Source: a virus
DNA length: 31,836 nucleotides
Virus record (IMG/VR): IMGVR_UViG_3300036852_000120
Span: 1 to 31,836 of that record
Strand: one strand, 5' to 3'
Position 1 is the stretch's first letter; every line of letters begins with the position of its first letter. Positions 22,579 to 29,148 of the stretch are shown here, in pieces. The notes under the pieces were generated by a model. It was not told the origin of the DNA. It did not search any database and was given only the letters and a program-made list of their open reading frames with translations. Made by a program: the position numbers and the translations under genes.

Positions 22579-22820
22579 CACTGGACCCTTCGGAACTTCG
22601 CGGCGAGAGCAAGAAGGGCGGCCGTGGGCGTGTCTGCGACGACGGCTTGCACCATGAACTTCCCGTCGTTGGCCGAGGCTCGCCATCCAGCCAACCCGTG
22701 GCCGTCGTCGGTCCATTCCCGATTGACGTTGTGGAGATGCCACCCTTGCGGCAGGGCTGCCTCCGCCTCCGCCCATGCCTCATCCAAGGTGACCGTCTGA
22801 ACTGGGGCGGCGTCAGCCAT
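22578..22820 (-). CDS. Small hypothetical protein with MADAA start
   Basis: An 80-residue protein: a helix DEAWAEAEAALPQGWHLHNV, then WTDDGHGLAGWRASANDGKF, then a C-terminal helix. The layout (helix, LPxGW, strand pair, then LAxLAAKFRR) is that of a small alpha/beta protein recurrent in phage early regions. It starts with the same 15 bases (ATGGCTGACGCCGCC) as two neighbouring starts. Function unknown. Confidence 0.6.
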   Translation of the reverse strand: MADAAPVQTVTLDEAWAEAEAALPQGWHLHNVNREWTDDGHGLAGWRASANDGKFMVQAVVADTPTAALLALAAKFRRVQ

Positions 22821-23133
22821 CGGTGGGGTCCTCCAGGTGGGCGAGGAGATGGTCGCTCGGCTCCGCGCAAGCTCCGCAAGGACCGGGGCTCGCTAGGCCG
22901 TGGCAGTCACCGTTGCACTTCGACGGCGGATGTTCGGCCCGATAGGCCTCCACCACATCGATCAGACGCGGGAGGGCGTTGACAGCCGCCGCAATCAGCC
23001 GGGCATCCTGCTCGGTGAAGGTCTGCGCCACGTCACGCTTCCGCATCCCGGCTCCGACGTAAACGTGCCAGCCATCCGGTCGCAACTTTCCCGGCGTGCC
23101 CTCGGCCAGTAGACGGCGCAGGTGGGCGATCAC
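22813..23133 (-). CDS. MIAxLRRLLAEGT family protein, copy 2
   Basis: A 106-residue paralogue of the protein at 23786-24097: both begin MIA-LRRLLAEGT, share an AVNALPRLxDVVEA helix and end in an LEDPT motif. Between them this copy has a strand pair (DGWHVYVGAGMRKRDVAQTF) and a cysteine-rich insertion (KCNGDCHGLASPGPCGAC) that could bind zinc. The GTG start overlaps the upstream stop. It marks the second half of a duplicated cassette. Similar proteins recur in phage early operons without known function. Confidence 0.65.
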   Translation of the reverse strand: MIAHLRRLLAEGTPGKLRPDGWHVYVGAGMRKRDVAQTFTEQDARLIAAAVNALPRLIDVVEAYRAEHPPSKCNGDCHGLASPGPCGACAEPSDHLLAHLEDPTDG

Positions 23134-23447
23134 GCGACTTCCTCCAGTTTCTCGGGATGGTCTCTACCCCATCGATCGATCTCCTCATCGGTCGCATAGC
23201 TCACGCACTCGCTGTCACCTGCGGGGTTGTAGTCGGGATGCTCCCGGCGCTTGAGCTCGCAGCGAGCCTCGATGACCTTGCCTAGTACGTCCTCAAGTCT
23301 GTCCGTTGCGTGCCAAGTCGTCGAGAGGCCGAAGGGTCGGTTGGCTTCGCGCAGGGCGTCAAGACGCGGAATCAGACACTCCCGCAGAACCGCCATATCC
23401 AGCATGGTCAGATGGACCGATTGGGTCAGCTTGCGTCGCTTCACCAT
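23130..23447 (-). CDS. Hypothetical helical protein downstream of second DPBB copy
   Basis: A 105-residue protein opening at ATG 23447, whose ATGGTGA overlaps the stop of the second DPBB copy. It is basic at the start (MVKRRKLTQSVHLTMLDMAV) and helical in the middle (RLEDVLGKVIEARCELKRRE). The family is not recognised. It occupies the position that an unrelated 113-residue gene has in the first cassette copy. Confidence 0.55.
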   Translation of the reverse strand: MVKRRKLTQSVHLTMLDMAVLRECLIPRLDALREANRPFGLSTTWHATDRLEDVLGKVIEARCELKRREHPDYNPAGDSECVSYATDEEIDRWGRDHPEKLEEVA

Positions 23448-23793
23448 CGAACAGTTACCTCCACGACTCCCCGCGACAGCGGCGCGAGCTTCGAGAAGGG
23501 CAGGGCGTACAGATCGATCACTCGGCCCCGGCAGGCGCAGAAGTCGATCAGGGTCACCCGGACGCAAGTTTGTGCAATCTTGCGGTCACAAACCGTCACC
23601 ACCCTGCCGCGCCAGCCAACCGTGCGTAATGCAGGCCCAGCCGCAGCGTAGAAACCGCTCGGATAGTCCCGCGTGCAGACGGAGCCGCAGTACCAGGTGG
23701 CGATACCCCAGATCGAGTGGGCAGGGCCACTCCGGGAAGCGACCCTGCCCGAAGGTGACGCCGTAGCCGGGTGCAGCGGGCGGCGTCAGCCAT
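23441..23793 (-). pseudogene. Second RlpA-like DPBB copy without a usable start codon
   Basis: The frame ending at TGA 23441-23443 encodes a DPBB domain close to that of the 218-residue protein upstream: shared HPATASPSG, WYCG-VCTR-YPSG, CVRV-LID-CACRGR-IDLY and PFSKLAPLSRGV. All six key cysteines are kept. The frame is open only from 23785, directly after and in frame with the TGA of the previous gene, and has no ATG, GTG or TTG before the middle of the domain. ATG 23793 (MADAA) is in a different frame; a -1 shift would be needed to join it. It is either a recently disabled copy or one expressed by readthrough or frameshifting. Confidence 0.65.
23779..23793 (-). repeat. MADAA start module, one of three identical copies
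   Basis: The 15-base start ATGGCTGACGCCGCC at 23793-23779 is repeated exactly at 22820-22806 and 22578-22564. The three copies begin otherwise unrelated reading frames within 1.2 kb. This looks like a short homology used in gene shuffling or cassette duplication. Confidence 0.8.
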
Positions 23794-24097
23794 TGGTGTC
23801 ACCGTCGGCCTCTCCGAGGGAGACTCCAACGGTGGGGTCCTCCAGGGCGGCGAGGGCGCGGCTCGCTGCGACTTCGATTCGGCGCTGGGCTTCCTCGGAC
23901 CGGCTCGTCGGGGTCGTTCGGGCGATGTCCTTGATGCGCTCCAGCGCCTCCACCACGTCGAGCAGACGCGGGAGGGCGTTCACGGCTTCTTGTGCGAGGA
24001 CCGCATCTGCCACGGGCAAGCAATCCAGCATCAAGGCCGACCACGCTGGTTCAGGCATCGTTCCCTCGGCCAGTAGACGGCGCAGCTCGGCGATCAT
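23786..24097 (-). CDS. MIAxLRRLLAEGT family protein, copy 1
   Basis: A 103-residue helical protein starting at ATG 24097 (TGATG overlap), which gives the same N-terminus, MIAELRRLLAEGTMPEPAWS, as its paralogue at 22813-23133. GTG 24112 is possible and would add five residues. The centre has AQEAVNALPRLLDVVEALER and the end ALAALEDPTVGVSLGEADGD. The frame stays open after its TGA and encodes the second DPBB domain, so readthrough would make a fusion. Function unknown. Confidence 0.65.
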   Translation of the reverse strand: MIAELRRLLAEGTMPEPAWSALMLDCLPVADAVLAQEAVNALPRLLDVVEALERIKDIARTTPTSRSEEAQRRIEVAASRALAALEDPTVGVSLGEADGDTNG

Positions 24098-24438
24098 CAG
24101 TTCACCGGCCACCAGTCGAAGTCGAAGGGCTCAACGGGCTTGCCCGCATCGAACCGGCGGACGAACTGAATGGCCTTCCAGGGGAGCTTCCAGTTGTAAT
24201 CGGTCCCCACGACGCGGTAACCGCCGGGGATGACTTGGGGATCTTCCAGTCCAGCGTCTCGAGTCAGTGCCCGTGCGACTGGACACGCCCACACGGGGTC
24301 ATCCTCGGTCGATGCCTCTCGGGCCGCCAAGCCCGCTGCGATGTCGTCGCTCGTAACGTGAACGTGCAGGACAGTCGAAGATCGAGGCATCCAAGGAACA
24401 GGCTTGGGGAATCGGCGCTTACCAACTGACGCGGACAT
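24097..24438 (-). CDS. Hypothetical protein with CPVARAL motif
   Basis: A 113-residue protein with a good Shine-Dalgarno (GAGGAG before ATG 24438). The segment LHVHVTSDDIAAGLAAREAS followed by DPVWACPVARALTRDAG resembles a recurring phage/actinobacterial hypothetical family with a DI-AG then CP-A-AL pattern. The C-terminus is aromatic (VEPFDFDWWPVN). It overlaps the DPBB gene end by 20 bases. Function unknown. Confidence 0.6.
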   Translation of the reverse strand: MSASVGKRRFPKPVPWMPRSSTVLHVHVTSDDIAAGLAAREASTEDDPVWACPVARALTRDAGLEDPQVIPGGYRVVGTDYNWKLPWKAIQFVRRFDAGKPVEPFDFDWWPVN

Positions 24439-25075
24439 CGATTACTCCTCGGCTCAAGGGAGCCAGCTTCGAGAACGGGACCGAGTAGAGGTCGATCAAC
24501 CGGCCTCGGCACGCGCACCAGTCGATCAGGATCACCCGGACGCAGGAACCGGCGCAGACCGTCACGGTGCGTCCTCTCCAGTAACCCACCCGAAGAGCAT
24601 GACCGGCCGCCGCGTAGTACCCGCTCGGATAGCCCCGCGTGCAGACCTTTCCGCAGTACCAAGAAGCCGACCCAAAGAGGGAATGGGTGAGACCCGACCG
24701 GGATCGAGTCCCACCCGAAGGTGACGCCGTAGCCGGGTGCAGCGGCGTCTCGACGGTCGGCGCGGGCGATGGGGTCGGAGCGATCGTCTGTCTCTCGACA
24801 GGCTCCTGCCATCTGGACCCGCTGGGAACGGCCGTCGGGGGAACCGTGGATGGCGCCAAGGAAGGCGATAGGAGCGCCTCCCGAATGACCCTAGGACCCA
24901 CGGCTCCCCGGACAGTCGGGGACACCACGATCCCCACGATGAGGGCGGCGATGACAGCGACCACGACGAAAGCGGGCCGGAACCCCAGGATGCCCCAGGG
25001 CTCCGGCTCGCTGTACGGCTTGGGCCGGGGGCGGGCCTTGATGGTCCATTGGGTGACGCGGACGAGGCGGCTCAT
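24419..25075 (-). CDS. Membrane-anchored RlpA-like double-psi beta-barrel protein
   Basis: A 218-residue protein: a cytosolic basic N-terminus, one membrane helix at about 34-54 (PAFVVVAVIAALIVGIVVSP), a Pro/Thr/Ser-rich linker (about 68-125) and a C-terminal domain. The domain reads GSASWYCGKVCTRGYPSG, then GRTVTVCAGSCVRVILIDW, then CRGRLIDLYSVPFSKLAPL. This is the double-psi beta-barrel of RlpA, expansins and resuscitation-factor-like cell-wall proteins, with six cysteines likely forming disulphides outside the membrane. RlpA-type domains bind or cleave peptidoglycan. It is encoded between methyltransferase and hypothetical early genes, not in the lysis cassette. ATG start in an overlap with the MT-A70 gene. 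Confidence 0.8.
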   Translation of the reverse strand: MSRLVRVTQWTIKARPRPKPYSEPEPWGILGFRPAFVVVAVIAALIVGIVVSPTVRGAVGPRVIREALLSPSLAPSTVPPTAVPSGSRWQEPVERQTIAPTPSPAPTVETPLHPATASPSGGTRSRSGLTHSLFGSASWYCGKVCTRGYPSGYYAAAGHALRVGYWRGRTVTVCAGSCVRVILIDWCACRGRLIDLYSVPFSKLAPLSRGVIDVRVSW

Positions 25076-25635
25076 GCAGATAGCCCCATCTCGGCTTGGG
25101 ACTGGGCGAGTTCGGGAGCCTCGTCACCCCACACGTCCCAGCCGTAACGGCGACGGCGGGCGAACAACTCGAGGTAGGGGCCGGGACTAACCCGCTCGAC
25201 GATCTCGTAGAAGCGGTCAGGCTTGACCGAGTGCTCCCGGCGGGATGCCGCGAAGTGATTACTGACCCGGATCTCGGGCGGGATCGGAAGCTGGCCCCGG
25301 ATGCCGAAGAGAACGTGTTCGGTGTCGCCCCGGAAGTACCAGCCCATCCCCGGCGCGCCGAGCTTGTGCCACGTCAGCATCGTGGCGTAGCGGAAGCCCC
25401 AGGCAGCCATGATGTCGCGTGGGCCGAGCGCGTCCCCAGCCTCTTGGAACAGGCGTGGATTCGTCACCCAGAGGTAGAGATGAGCGTCTTCGGAGGCCAT
25501 GTCTGCGATCGGCAGGGCCGCGATGTCCGCGTTGCTCATGACGGGGTAGTTGTCGGCGGCCGCCCGCTTGCCCCCGAGCCCGCCTGCCCGCTCATAAAAC
25601 CACGGCGGATCGGCCACGATCGTCCGGTATCTCAC
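25072..25635 (-). CDS. MT-A70 family adenine-N6 DNA methyltransferase
   Basis: A 187-residue methyltransferase: VADPPW at residues 7-12 is the catalytic DPPW motif of the MT-A70 family. HLYLWVTNPRLFQEAGDAL, GWYFRGDTEHVLFGIRG and SVKPDRFYEIVERVSPGPYL are further family segments, the last holding the Lys-Pro motif near the AdoMet site. No partner restriction enzyme was seen, so it is orphan. Methylation of phage DNA would protect it from host restriction or mark it for replication. GTG 25635 overlaps the VRR-NUC stop. Confidence 0.9.
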   Translation of the reverse strand: MRYRTIVADPPWFYERAGGLGGKRAAADNYPVMSNADIAALPIADMASEDAHLYLWVTNPRLFQEAGDALGPRDIMAAWGFRYATMLTWHKLGAPGMGWYFRGDTEHVLFGIRGQLPIPPEIRVSNHFAASRREHSVKPDRFYEIVERVSPGPYLELFARRRRYGWDVWGDEAPELAQSQAEMGLSA

Positions 25636-25943
25636 CGGAGCGTCCTCTCAATGAGGCCCGAGTCCAGGTCGGAGGGCCGCCAGATCGCAGCCTCGACCCC
25701 CTCACATCTGCCGAGGTCGAACATCCACTCGGCCTGCGCTTGGGTGAGCTTCCCGGCCTCGCGCTTGAGCTCCACCATGAGCAGGCGGGGAGGACGGCAT
25801 AGCACGAGATCGGGGAAGCCGGCCGGGGAATGCACCGAGGTCCAGGAGTGGAAAAGACGCCACCTGAACAGGCGGGCAATGTCCTGAACGGCCCGGGAGA
25901 GGTCGGCTTCGCTCATGGGGCGCACGGCGGCGGCGAGGCTCAC
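25632..25943 (-). CDS. VRR-NUC domain nuclease
   Basis: A 103-residue minimal VRR-NUC protein. GFPDLVLCRPPRLLMVELK carries the PD...ExK active site (about 44-60), followed by LTQAQAEWM, the conserved QxxW-type helix. These standalone phage nucleases act on branched or structured DNA. GTG 25943 is chosen because it lies in a GTGA overlap; ATG at codon 10 (MSEADLSRAV) is an alternative start. Confidence 0.88.
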   Translation of the reverse strand: MSLAAAVRPMSEADLSRAVQDIARLFRWRLFHSWTSVHSPAGFPDLVLCRPPRLLMVELKREAGKLTQAQAEWMFDLGRCEGVEAAIWRPSDLDSGLIERTLR

Positions 25944-26281
25944 GCCGCACCTCCGCAGGAGCACGGAACCCAGTGCCCGCAAGCGGCCGAATCGAGCTTG
26001 TCTGTAGCCTCGGCGATGTCGGCGGCCTCAAGGAGGGCATGGCCGATGAGTCGGGCATCCTCGGCGAGCAGGGTCACGTCATCCGGCTCGTTGTCGCGCA
26101 TCCGGCCGGCGATCCAGAGGCGCACCATCGTCGGGTAGTAGCGGTTCCCGAACGACGGGAGTTCTACTCCGGTCTTCGTCACGGGCTGCTCACCGTGAAC
26201 CTCGATGAGGGCGGGATCGACCAGGCCATCCGTCTTCACGGAATGGACGAGCTTGTCCTTCCACTGCCAGACGTCGCTCAC
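25940..26281 (-). CDS. Hypothetical protein between replication and nuclease genes
   Basis: A 113-residue protein without a recognised family. It has SFGNRYYPTMVRLWIAGRM, then a helix ARLIGHALLEAADIAEATDK, and a C-terminal ACGHWVPCSCGG cysteine cluster. GTG start in a GTGA overlap. Position suggests a role in early DNA metabolism (inference). Confidence 0.55.
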   Translation of the reverse strand: MSDVWQWKDKLVHSVKTDGLVDPALIEVHGEQPVTKTGVELPSFGNRYYPTMVRLWIAGRMRDNEPDDVTLLAEDARLIGHALLEAADIAEATDKLDSAACGHWVPCSCGGAA

Positions 26282-26883
26282 GCCGTCTCCCCGCGCAACT
26301 CGACACGCCGAAGGTGGGCCGCGATCCGTTCCTTGGCTTCCTTCTCGTTCTTGACCTTCAGCCGTTCCTCATCCGCTTCAGAGAGGAAGGCGGCTCGCAC
26401 GTCTCTCTGGTAGCGCAGCTCCGGCGAAGCCTCCGTTGAAGGGGTAGGGGTAGACCTTGGATTCGGACTGGACGGGACTGGACTGGACGGGGTGCTCGTA
26501 CTCACGGTGGGAGTACGGCCGTTGTCACGCCCGGACTCCGCCCGTGACAGTGCCTCGGCTTCACGCCGTTTCCGCTGACGCTCGGCCTCGGCAGCTCGAC
26601 GTGCAAGGACCGTCGCCTTGCTCTCGTTGAAGTGCAGGAAGTCATGGACGAGATAGCCGTCCGGGGTGCGCTCCAACAGCCCAGCGACAACCAGCGCATC
26701 GGCCAGTCTTACCGTTCCACCGAGGCGCTTGATCTGCTCGAGCGGAACGTGTCCGTCAGTCAGTCGCCGGTTGCACCAGCTGATCGCCACGGACCACAGC
26801 CCGACTCCGGCCAGCCGGTTCCGCCCGAGCTTGTTCAGCTTCGGGTGGTCGTAGAGCGAGTCGTCCAGTTTCCCCCAGGGCAT
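26278..26883 (-). CDS. Replisome-organiser-like (DnaD-type) replication protein
   Basis: A 201-residue protein whose start, MPWGKLDDSLYDHPKLNKLG, is the classic N-terminus of phage replication/replisome organiser proteins (W-KLDD-FxxHPK). A winged-helix fold follows, ending in LLERTPDGYLVHDFLHFNES, then a basic helix and a Ser/Thr/Pro linker with a charged C-terminal helix. It would bind the phage origin and recruit the host helicase, since no helicase is encoded. ATG 26883 overlaps the upstream stop by one base. Confidence 0.8.
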   Translation of the reverse strand: MPWGKLDDSLYDHPKLNKLGRNRLAGVGLWSVAISWCNRRLTDGHVPLEQIKRLGGTVRLADALVVAGLLERTPDGYLVHDFLHFNESKATVLARRAAEAERQRKRREAEALSRAESGRDNGRTPTVSTSTPSSPVPSSPNPRSTPTPSTEASPELRYQRDVRAAFLSEADEERLKVKNEKEAKERIAAHLRRVELRGETA

Positions 26884-27110
26884 CAGCTCGCCCTCGCCAA
26901 CGGGGTTGACTCCCAGACTTCCCGGGCGTTTCTGTGGAGAACAGAAGCGTTATGCCGTGACACGGCGAGGGTTATCCCCTCGTCTCCACGCTTGGGGTCG
27001 ACCACGATCCTGCCTCCGCAGGCGCACTCCCCGACCAAGAGGCCGTTCGCGCGGACCTTGACCCCGGAGTTGCGGAGGCCGCTCATCAGTTCAGCCTCAT
27101 CCACCGTCAC
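26883..27110 (-). CDS. Small hypothetical protein with CACGG motif
   Basis: A 75-residue protein directly upstream of the replication gene. A helical start (TVDEAELMSGLRNSGVKVRA) is followed by GLLVGECACGGRIVVDPKRG and a basic C-terminal part with two histidines. GTG 27110 overlaps the upstream stop. The family is not recognised. Confidence 0.55.
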   Translation of the reverse strand: MTVDEAELMSGLRNSGVKVRANGLLVGECACGGRIVVDPKRGDEGITLAVSRHNASVLHRNAREVWESTPLARAS

Positions 27111-27490
27111 GCCCGCCCGTGCGGGTCAGCGAGGTCGTAGAGGACCCCGTCCTTGTAGCGGGCGATGAACAGTCCTTCCGGAAGGAAGCGGCCCGCGCCG
27201 GGACGTACCGGAGCTGAGCCGGACAGGTCAACGGCTCGGTGGTCCGGCGGCGTGGCAACGCGGGCCTCTGTCTCGGGCTCCCAAAGAAGCTCTTCCTCGA
27301 TGCGACGTTCCAGCTTCGCGCGGGCTAGCTCAGGAGTAATTCCTCCGGCCGTCATCCAACTGCGCTGACCATTGCGATACTCGATGTCGATCTGTGCTCG
27401 GTACAACATCGTCCGGCTCGGCCCGATCCACTGAGGTTCCGTCGAAACCCGAATCTCGCCGACAGCCCGGGCGACGATGCCGCCGCTCAC
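27107..27490 (-). CDS. Hypothetical early protein
   Basis: A 127-residue protein of mixed alpha/beta character (MLYRAQIDIEYRNGQRSWMT, then LARAKLERRIEEELLWEPET). It is coupled to both neighbours by GTGA overlaps. It has no motif from which to assign a function. It lies between a winged-helix protein and the replication protein. Confidence 0.55.
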   Translation of the reverse strand: MSGGIVARAVGEIRVSTEPQWIGPSRTMLYRAQIDIEYRNGQRSWMTAGGITPELARAKLERRIEEELLWEPETEARVATPPDHRAVDLSGSAPVRPGAGRFLPEGLFIARYKDGVLYDLADPHGRA

Positions 27491-27825
27491 GCTGCGTCCC
27501 AGATAGAGGGCGCGGTGACGTGCGCCTCGGCCCGCTTCATCTCCTCCAACGTCTTCCGAAGCGCTCGGTTCCCCTGGTAAATGGAGGCGAGGCGTCTGCG
27601 GCGGGCCTCGATGTAGCGGGCCAACTCGTTCGCGTCGTGCGCTAGGTGGAGGCCATCCTTGTCGGCCACGACAGGGACGCCCCGGAGCCGCAGTTCTTCT
27701 ATGAGGGCCTCGATCACCCGGCGAGGTTCATGGGTCCACTCGGCCAGCGAGCGGATAGTCATGCCGCTCGCCCAGATGCTTTCGTTCGCCTCTAGCGCGG
27801 CGAGGACGCGCTGCTCGGTGGTCAC
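27487..27825 (-). CDS. Winged-helix DNA-binding protein
   Basis: A 112-residue protein. Residues 3-68 look like a winged helix: TTEQRVLAALEANESIWASG, then RSLAEWTHEPRRVIEALIEE, a wing near VPVVADKDGLHLA. The remainder is a charged helix (ELARYIEARRRRLASIYQGN). It could be an early regulator. It follows the methyltransferase gene with a 28-base gap and begins at GTG 27825. Confidence 0.65.
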   Translation of the reverse strand: MTTEQRVLAALEANESIWASGMTIRSLAEWTHEPRRVIEALIEELRLRGVPVVADKDGLHLAHDANELARYIEARRRRLASIYQGNRALRKTLEEMKRAEAHVTAPSIWDAA

Positions 27826-27853
27826 CCCTCATACCCCACGAGACGGCGCGGGA

Positions 27854-28408
27854 TCACGGGGCGATCTCACGAGGAAGCTTCTCTTCGGCTACACAGATCG
27901 TGTCGTTGTGGGCCGCACCGTGGGCCACGAGCAGAATTTCACGGATGGCATAGCCGCGCGTGGTCCCGAACCCGGCGCTGTTCCAACCGAAGGACAGAGC
28001 AATCCCACCAGGCATGAGAAGGCGATCCAGTTCGTCACGCACCACCCGGTAGAGATGCGCATTCTGTGTGGTCTCGGACATGACCTGGATCGGGCCGATG
28101 GATTGGTAGACCTCAACGATCTGTCGCGGGGAATAGGGCGGATCGAAAAGGACGAGTTTCACGGATTTCGCGGGGAGTGATTTACAGAAGGCCAGGGCGT
28201 CCATATGGGAGTCCGCATTCGTATCGGGCGAGAGATCATTGCGATACGTAGCTCTCATCGAGTTCCGCGCAAAAGGGTCTACCGAAGGATCAGCCCACCA
28301 GCGGTCAATGAACGCGGAGATCGGGGCTATGTTGAATGTCGCGTAACTCGGCATGGCCCAGGCGCGCGAGATCGGGTAGTCGGGCCGCACCGCGCTCACG
28401 TCGCCCAT
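27854..28408 (-). CDS. DPPY-type adenine-N6 DNA methyltransferase
   Basis: A 184-residue methyltransferase. VKLVLFDPPYSPRQIVEVYQ contains the DPPY catalytic motif, and an N-terminal VDPFARN segment probably forms part of the cofactor site. LDRLLMPGGIALSFGWNSAG corresponds to a later strand of the fold. It is not related in sequence to the MT-A70 enzyme encoded 2.2 kb downstream. No cognate endonuclease was found. ATG 28408 is used; GTG at codon 4 is possible. Confidence 0.85.
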   Translation of the reverse strand: MGDVSAVRPDYPISRAWAMPSYATFNIAPISAFIDRWWADPSVDPFARNSMRATYRNDLSPDTNADSHMDALAFCKSLPAKSVKLVLFDPPYSPRQIVEVYQSIGPIQVMSETTQNAHLYRVVRDELDRLLMPGGIALSFGWNSAGFGTTRGYAIREILLVAHGAAHNDTICVAEEKLPREIAP

Positions 28409-28426
28409 CCCTCTCAGCCCCTCCGC

Positions 28427-28750
28427 TCAGGCCACGCCAGCGGGATACCAACGGGCGAGGTATTCAAGGAGGAGCGGGCGGGCTTCCTTGCCGTGCTCGG
28501 TCGCCCAGCGGTGGCACCACGGATCGAGCAACACGCCGTTGTCCTCGGTCGAACGGCTCTTCATGGAGGTGGCGTGGCTCGCCCTGACGTGGTGAAGCTC
28601 GAGACCTAGGAATGGGGCCGGGTAAGAAGGGTGAACCGGCCATCCGAGAATGCCGCCGACGCATCCACGGTCGCGCGCCCGGATGCCTTCTCTGACCTTC
28701 GGCGGCCACACCGTCCCGCGCGACGGCTTCAGCGGGGCGTAGCGCCTCAC
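28427..28750 (-). CDS. HNH-like endonuclease
   Basis: A 107-residue protein. After a basic start (WPPKVREGIRARDRGCVGGI), the core has GLELHHVRASHATS, then DNGVLLDPWCHRWATEHGKE. This gives the His-His, Asn and Cys-His pattern of the beta-beta-alpha-metal fold. The end is a helix (ARPLLLEYLARW). It differs from the packaging HNH at 15675 because the paired zinc cysteines are missing. It is probably an early recombination or host-DNA nuclease. GTG 28750 lies in a GTGA overlap. Confidence 0.75.
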   Translation of the reverse strand: MRRYAPLKPSRGTVWPPKVREGIRARDRGCVGGILGWPVHPSYPAPFLGLELHHVRASHATSMKSRSTEDNGVLLDPWCHRWATEHGKEARPLLLEYLARWYPAGVA

Positions 28751-29148
28751 GCGGCAGCCTTGAAGGGAGCCGTCCAACCCTTGCCGTTCTTGCCGGCGGT
28801 GCAGTCGCGTTCTTTGCAGGACCAGAAGGCGTCGAACGGGTTGCCCGCCTTCGAGGTTCCGGCCGGAACGAACTTCGAGTTGTGATGGACCGGGCACACG
28901 GGCGGCTGGTTCTTCGAGCCGATGGGCGGGAACACCACTTGGGTTGGTTCCGGGGCGCTGAGAGGCTCTACGGCCTCCACGGGGGCTTCCTCGGGCCACG
29001 GGATCTCATCTCGTTGCCTGAAGGCGACGTCGTCTGCCGTGGGTTCCTTGCCGAAGATCTCCGCGGCCGCCTGGACGACGGACTTCTGGGTGTCCACCGA
29101 GACCATGGCTCCTTCAGGAATGGTGATCCGGATGACGATGTCCCTCAC
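28747..29148 (-). CDS. Zinc-ribbon protein downstream of RecB-like nuclease
   Basis: A 133-residue protein with an N-terminal strand/helix domain (VRDIVIRITIPEGAMVSVDT, then AAAEIFGKEPT), an acidic Pro-rich linker and a C-terminal zinc ribbon (CPVHHNSKFVPAGTSKAG, then FWSCKERDC, then GKGW). Similar ribbons occur in phage proteins near recombination nucleases and single-strand binding proteins. It is coupled to the RecB-like gene by GTGA. A DNA-binding partner of that nuclease is plausible but unproven. Confidence 0.6.
   Translation of the reverse strand: MRDIVIRITIPEGAMVSVDTQKSVVQAAAEIFGKEPTADDVAFRQRDEIPWPEEAPVEAVEPLSAPEPTQVVFPPIGSKNQPPVCPVHHNSKFVPAGTSKAGNPFDAFWSCKERDCTAGKNGKGWTAPFKAAA

Larger units (their letters stand above)
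22813..24745 (-). repeat. Duplicated gene cassette (two diverged units of about 1 kb)
   Basis: Unit 1 (about 24745-23786) is DPBB domain, middle gene, MIAxLRRLLAEGT gene. Unit 2 (about 23785-22813) repeats DPBB domain, another middle gene, MIAxLRRLLAEGT gene. Corresponding short identities lie 965-1007 bp apart: at 24731/23761 (GTAGCCGGGTGCAGCGG), 24066/23101 (GGCCAGTAGACGGCGCAG), 23956/22957 (CAGACGCGGGAGGGCGTT) and 23831/22824. The middle genes do not match, so one was replaced after or during duplication. Confidence 0.75.

Noticed and set aside
23568-23593. Inverted repeat GTTTGTG/CACAAAC inside the second DPBB copy as an operator or insertion end
   Set aside because: It coincides with a small in-frame insertion relative to the first copy and has no target duplication or transposase nearby.
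27854-28750. Restriction-modification system formed by the DPPY methyltransferase and the neighbouring HNH-like protein
   Set aside because: The HNH-like protein lacks a target-recognition region and is arranged like other coupled early genes. A true restriction pair is unlikely, though not excluded.
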